64,000 nt of DNA, taken from NCBI RefSeq assembly GCF_003063625.1, contig NZ_CP026604.1, positions 4,008,065-4,072,064 of the forward strand, given 5' to 3'. The position numbers were made by a program, and so were the translations under genes. Positions 60,521 through 64,000 of this stretch are shown here, piece after piece. The number at the start of each line of letters is the position of its first letter. Position 1 is the first letter of the stretch. Source of the DNA: Saccharobesus litoralis. GTDB lineage: Bacteria > Pseudomonadota > Gammaproteobacteria > Enterobacterales > Alteromonadaceae. The notes below the pieces were generated by a model. The model was not told the DNA's origin. It saw nothing but the letters and a program-made list of their open reading frames with translations, and did no database searches.

Positions 60521-61981
60521 ATGCATAAAACGCTTACGGGCCAATTGATTATAGTATTCAGCTTATTATTTACCGTTATGGCTGTTGGCTTATATCATTG
60601 GTATTTATACACAAGCCAACACTATAGTGCGGAAGTTCGCCAACAATTGCATAGTGAATTAGCCAAACATATTGTTGACGACGACTCAAACTTATCACAA
60701 GGCATTATCGACAAAAAAAGCTTAAAGTCGGCCTTTCATACACAAATGTTATTAGGGCCAGAATGGGAATTTTATGCATTAAGCCCGAATGGAACAGTAT
60801 TGGCTTATTCAGCGCCTGACAATAGCGTCAAACTTGATCAGGTTAGCTTAAATCCTATCCATGATTATTTATCAGGCGATAATTTCCCCATATACGGTCA
60901 AGACCCACGTAATCCTGAACGGAACAATGTTTTTTCCGTTTCCGAGGTATATACTAAAAAAGGCCAATTAAAGGGCTACTTATACGTAATTATTGGTGGG
61001 CAAAAACGCGCTAACGCAGAACAAAACTTAGTGATTAATAGCCATTTTAAAAACAGTTTAGCCATTATTTTAGGCGTGTTGCTGTTTGCGGTTTTTACCG
61101 GATTTATTGTTATCAGAGCGATTGTAAAGCCACTCAGTGAATTGGCAAAAAACAGTAAAAACTATATTAATAATGACTTCAATAATTCGGAATTTACCAA
61201 AAGTCACAACCATACTGCTTCTGAAATACGTGATCTGGAAAACAGTTTTAAATCCGCAGCACAACATATTAATTTGCAGTTAAGGCAAATAAAAACGACT
61301 GAGCAACAGCGGCGAGAATTACTTTCTCATGTATCTCATGATTTACGCACCCCGCTAACGGCATTAAATGGCTATTTAGAAACTTGGCTAATAAGCCCTG
61401 AAACAAACAAGTCAGATGTGCTTATCGAAAATGCCCTACGCAACGCTCAACAGCTCAATACGCTAGTAGAACAGTTATTTGAGCTCGCATTGCTCGAAAC
61501 AGGCCAAATTAGTTTCACTCCAGAAACCTTCAACATTTGTGAACTGGCGCATGACATTACCCAGCGTTTGAAAAACCAAGCAAACCAGAAAAATATAGAT
61601 TTAAAGTTTGTACCAGAAAGTGAAAGTTTGCCTTTAGTGGTCGCCGATATAGCCAAGTTGGAGCGCATATTAGTCAATTTAATTGATAACGCCTTGCGGC
61701 ACACACCTGCTAATGGTCAGGTAGTGTTAGCGCTCTACAAACATTCAAATTCGGTGGGAGTTAGCGTTGAAGATACGGGCAAAGGGATCCCTAATCATGA
61801 ACTAGCCAGTATTTTTGACCGATCTTTTCAAGCGAGTAATTCCAGTAAAACACAACTCAATGTTGGCTTGGGATTAACTATCGTTAAGCACTTGTTGAAC
61901 CTTCATCACACCGAAATAAACGTGAGCAGCCAACAAGGTACAGGAAGTCAATTTAGTTTTGTTTTACCAAGTGCAACATGA
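60521..61981 (+). CDS. Sensor histidine kinase
   Basis: 486 aa from the ATG at 60521 (MHKTLTGQLIIVFSLLFTV); the upstream frame overlaps the regulator and is not used. Membrane helix 7-27, periplasmic sensor of about 145 residues, helix 177-199, HAMP (200-255), HisKA with His273 in HVSHDLRTPLTALNGYLE, and HATPase with N-box NLIDNALRHTP, G1 VEDTGKGIP and G2 GLGLTIVK. Co-encoded with the regulator and the two spondin proteins. The ligand is unknown. Confidence 0.94.
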   Translation: MHKTLTGQLIIVFSLLFTVMAVGLYHWYLYTSQHYSAEVRQQLHSELAKHIVDDDSNLSQGIIDKKSLKSAFHTQMLLGPEWEFYALSPNGTVLAYSAPDNSVKLDQVSLNPIHDYLSGDNFPIYGQDPRNPERNNVFSVSEVYTKKGQLKGYLYVIIGGQKRANAEQNLVINSHFKNSLAIILGVLLFAVFTGFIVIRAIVKPLSELAKNSKNYINNDFNNSEFTKSHNHTASEIRDLENSFKSAAQHINLQLRQIKTTEQQRRELLSHVSHDLRTPLTALNGYLETWLISPETNKSDVLIENALRNAQQLNTLVEQLFELALLETGQISFTPETFNICELAHDITQRLKNQANQKNIDLKFVPESESLPLVVADIAKLERILVNLIDNALRHTPANGQVVLALYKHSNSVGVSVEDTGKGIPNHELASIFDRSFQASNSSKTQLNVGLGLTIVKHLLNLHHTEINVSSQQGTGSQFSFVLPSAT

Positions 61982-62193
61982 AATCGCTATTAAACAATTT
62001 CTTCTGCTTAAAAAGCGTCGATTGCTGAAGTTAACCTTGTAATCGTTTGAAACAAAAGCACTTTATGTGGCAAGGTTTTGCTAATTACAACAATTACCAA
62101 CAAGCTTTCAATAGTTGCTAGCATGGTATACAGTGTCGTCGTAATTAGCTAAAGGAACGTTATTTTAACTCCCTACTGTAAAGAATATTTGAA

Positions 62194-63084
62194 ATGTTAA
62201 TGTCAAACAAAACGGTCATTATTACCGGAGCCAATTCAGGTATAGGTAAAGAGTCAACAATTGCACTGTCTAAAATGGGAGCTCATGTTGTTTTAGCCTG
62301 TCGAGATACCGCTTTTGGAAAAGAGCAACACGCCAATGAGGTTATCGCAGACATAAAAAAACAGCTACCTAATGCGAGTTTGTCATTTATTCCGTTAGAT
62401 CTCGCTTGCTTTGATTCTATCCGTAATTTTGTTATCCGTTTTAATCAACAACATTCACAACTTGACGTTTTACTAAACAATGCCGGCGTTGTTAGCCTAG
62501 AAAAAAGACAAACTCGCGATGGTTTTGAACTCACTATGGCTACTAATCACTTGGGGCCGTTTTTATTAACTAATTTATTGCTTCCTGTACTAATCAATAC
62601 GCCAAAATCTCGTATTGTTAATGTGTCATCTAAAGCTCACGCCAAAGGTAAAATTACTTTTTCAGAAAATAGGATTAAAACGCGACGCCCTTATATGGGG
62701 TTAGCCACCTATGCTGATTCAAAGTTAGCTAATATTTATTTTACCCAAGAGTTAGCCGAACGACTAAAAGGCACAGATACAACTGTTAATGCATTACACC
62801 CAGGTGGTGTTGCCAGTAATATTTGGCCTGACTCAAATGGCATAATCGGTATCATTCGACGACATATTGTTAAAAAGCTTAAAACACCCGCACAAGGTGC
62901 ACAAACTTCTATTTACTTGTGTTCATCGCCAGATGTGGAACAGGTGTCAGGTAAGTATTTTTATAAAAAGAAATTAAAACAAACTTGTGCACGAGCAAAA
63001 GATAAAGCCACTCAGCATAAACTTTGGCAAGTTTCTGCTGAATGTACCCAGCTCAATAATGAAGAATTAAAACAACCAAGCTAA
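62194..63084 (+). CDS. Short-chain dehydrogenase/reductase (retinol-dehydrogenase-like)
   Basis: 296-aa NAD(P)-dependent oxidoreductase. Cofactor motif TGANSGIGKES, NNAG at about residue 92, and the YADSK active-site pair (YxxxK) near 179. The overall order matches the WW-domain oxidoreductase/retinol dehydrogenase-like SDR subset; substrate unknown. Either ATG at 62194 or 62200 can start it. It overlaps the convergent LpxO-like gene by 18 bp at their 3' ends. Confidence 0.9.
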   Translation: MLMSNKTVIITGANSGIGKESTIALSKMGAHVVLACRDTAFGKEQHANEVIADIKKQLPNASLSFIPLDLACFDSIRNFVIRFNQQHSQLDVLLNNAGVVSLEKRQTRDGFELTMATNHLGPFLLTNLLLPVLINTPKSRIVNVSSKAHAKGKITFSENRIKTRRPYMGLATYADSKLANIYFTQELAERLKGTDTTVNALHPGGVASNIWPDSNGIIGIIRRHIVKKLKTPAQGAQTSIYLCSSPDVEQVSGKYFYKKKLKQTCARAKDKATQHKLWQVSAECTQLNNEELKQPS

Positions 63085-63981
63085 GAAAGTGATTAAGTAA
63101 TAAATCGGAACTAACAATAGCCCTATCAGTAATGCATTAAACAGCCACTTTACTGGATAATATAATTTAGGATTATCTTCTTTCAGACGCTTTGAACGGG
63201 CTAAGAAAGGCGTGACTTTTCTGAACAATAAATTAAATAAGCCCGCTTGATCACCCGGTAAATTTGGCACTAATAATAAGCTAGCGATTTTCTTGTAACA
63301 CCAGTTTACACCTTTACCAATTGGCCCCATAGGACGTTCAATGTCGCACATTAAAATCAAACGCTTATCATCGGTATTGTTTTCTACATAATGAAGAAAG
63401 GTTTCATCAAACATAAAGTGCTTACCGTCTCGCCATGATTGCTTTTCACCATCGACACTAATAAAACACTCATCACTATTCGGGGTGTTTAACCCTAAGT
63501 GATATCGCAATGAACAAGCTAATGGATCTGAATGACGAGTCAGTTGGGATTTAGCCGGTAACAAGGTAAACATAGCGCCGTTGACTGACGGAATTTGTTC
63601 TAGCAAAGCCACCGTTTGTGGGCAGTATTCGCGGGCTGAATTTAACGTGGTGCCATACCAGCTACAATAGAATTTACTCCAACCATATTTGTAAAATGTT
63701 CTAAAGCCAACGTCGTAAAAACTGTTATTGTTTTTATCTGTTGTTTTTGAAAAATAACCTGCGTCCATTAGTGCATTAGCTTCTTGCGCAATTACCTGCC
63801 AGTTTTGTTGTAAAAGCGCTAAATTTTCAAATGAATCAGTGCTGACGTAGTTTTTCTTGGCCCACTTTTTAGTTGATAAATACAACATAACATTAAGAGG
63901 AGCAAAAATCGGCCAGCCTTTTCGTAAATATTCGGTTAAGCTGCCAAACCTCGCCTCGCCTCGAAATTTATAAACGTACAT
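63067..63981 (-). CDS. lpxO: LpxO-like lipid A Fe(II)/2-oxoglutarate hydroxylase
   Basis: 304 aa from the ATG at 63981 (MYVYKFRGEARFGSLTEY). Aspartyl/asparaginyl beta-hydroxylase domain (about 95-235): HSDPLACSLRYHLGLNTP with the metal-binding His-x-Asp, SWRDGKHFMFDETFLHYVEN with the distal His and the arginine for 2-oxoglutarate in DKRLILMCDIERPM. A C-terminal membrane segment (LFNALLIGLLLVPIYYLITFLAWLF) anchors it, as in LpxO, which 2-hydroxylates a secondary acyl chain of lipid A. Substrate inferred from family. Confidence 0.85.
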   Translation of the reverse strand: MYVYKFRGEARFGSLTEYLRKGWPIFAPLNVMLYLSTKKWAKKNYVSTDSFENLALLQQNWQVIAQEANALMDAGYFSKTTDKNNNSFYDVGFRTFYKYGWSKFYCSWYGTTLNSAREYCPQTVALLEQIPSVNGAMFTLLPAKSQLTRHSDPLACSLRYHLGLNTPNSDECFISVDGEKQSWRDGKHFMFDETFLHYVENNTDDKRLILMCDIERPMGPIGKGVNWCYKKIASLLLVPNLPGDQAGLFNLLFRKVTPFLARSKRLKEDNPKLYYPVKWLFNALLIGLLLVPIYYLITFLAWLF

Positions 63982-64000
63982 AACGGATAACAAAGAAAAT

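Overview
The window reads as a chromosomal segment of a marine gammaproteobacterium of the Alteromonadales (Alteromonadaceae/Colwelliaceae-like; AT-rich, roughly 40% G+C by eye). The assignment rests on gene order: barA-rlmD-relA-mazG-pyrG-eno, then ftsB-ispD-ispF-truD-surE-pcm-popT-nlpD-rpoS, then clpS-clpA-infA-bpt-aat-trxB, and rlmKL-uup-rmf-fabA-lonH. These are syntenic with E. coli/Vibrio/Shewanella blocks, but have Alteromonadales-style extras: a class II DAHP synthase, a YdiJ-type D-2-hydroxyacid dehydrogenase and DUF3466.

Layout. 1-8.1 kb: 5' end of barA on the minus strand, then the rRNA methylase, stringent-response and nucleotide block ending in enolase. 8.2-15.8 kb: a tightly packed plus-strand run for division (ftsB), isoprenoids (ispDF), tRNA modification (truD), stationary-phase survival (surE, pcm, rpoS), undecaprenyl-phosphate recycling (DUF368) and amidase activation (nlpD). 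16-22 kb: thiI, pgpA, ugd, a glycosyltransferase, trhO and tRNA-Pro(GGG). 22.2-30 kb is more accessory: two small unfamiliar genes beside the tRNA (one DUF2513-like), a large GH2 lipoprotein and a GGDEF-EAL protein. 30-41 kb: LMW phosphatase, class II DAHP synthase, YdiJ-like dehydrogenase, cspD, and an N-degron set (clpS, clpA, bpt, aat) wrapped around infA, then trxB. 41-45 kb: hydrolase, pseudouridine synthase, a small lipoprotein and a Sel1/TonB-C protein. 45.2-52.5 kb: three tandem initiator tRNA genes, rlmKL, a glutaredoxin-like protein, uup, a DUF3466 exported protein and rmf. 52.5-55.9 kb: an IS110-family transposase and a group II intron wedged between rmf and fabA. 55.9-64 kb: fabA with a FabR-like operator, lonH, a four-gene spondin/spondin/response-regulator/kinase locus, an SDR and an LpxO-like hydroxylase.

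The most notable non-genic signal is a dispersed repeat with terminal inverted repeats (TATAGTC...GACTATA) between 15.7 and 35.1 kb: two 129-bp copies, one 223-bp expanded copy, one 51-bp internally deleted copy and one degenerate half. It behaves like a MITE/REP-type family. Other points of interest are the possible nesting of a class-D-like group II intron beside the presumptive bridge-RNA region of an IS110 element, the spondin/two-component locus whose regulator start codon abuts a perfect 11-bp hairpin, and a protein with two TonB-C domains separated by Sel1 repeats. I see no CRISPR array, rRNA operon, prophage or recognised anti-phage system. The DUF2513 gene next to tRNA-Pro is the only hint of an island.
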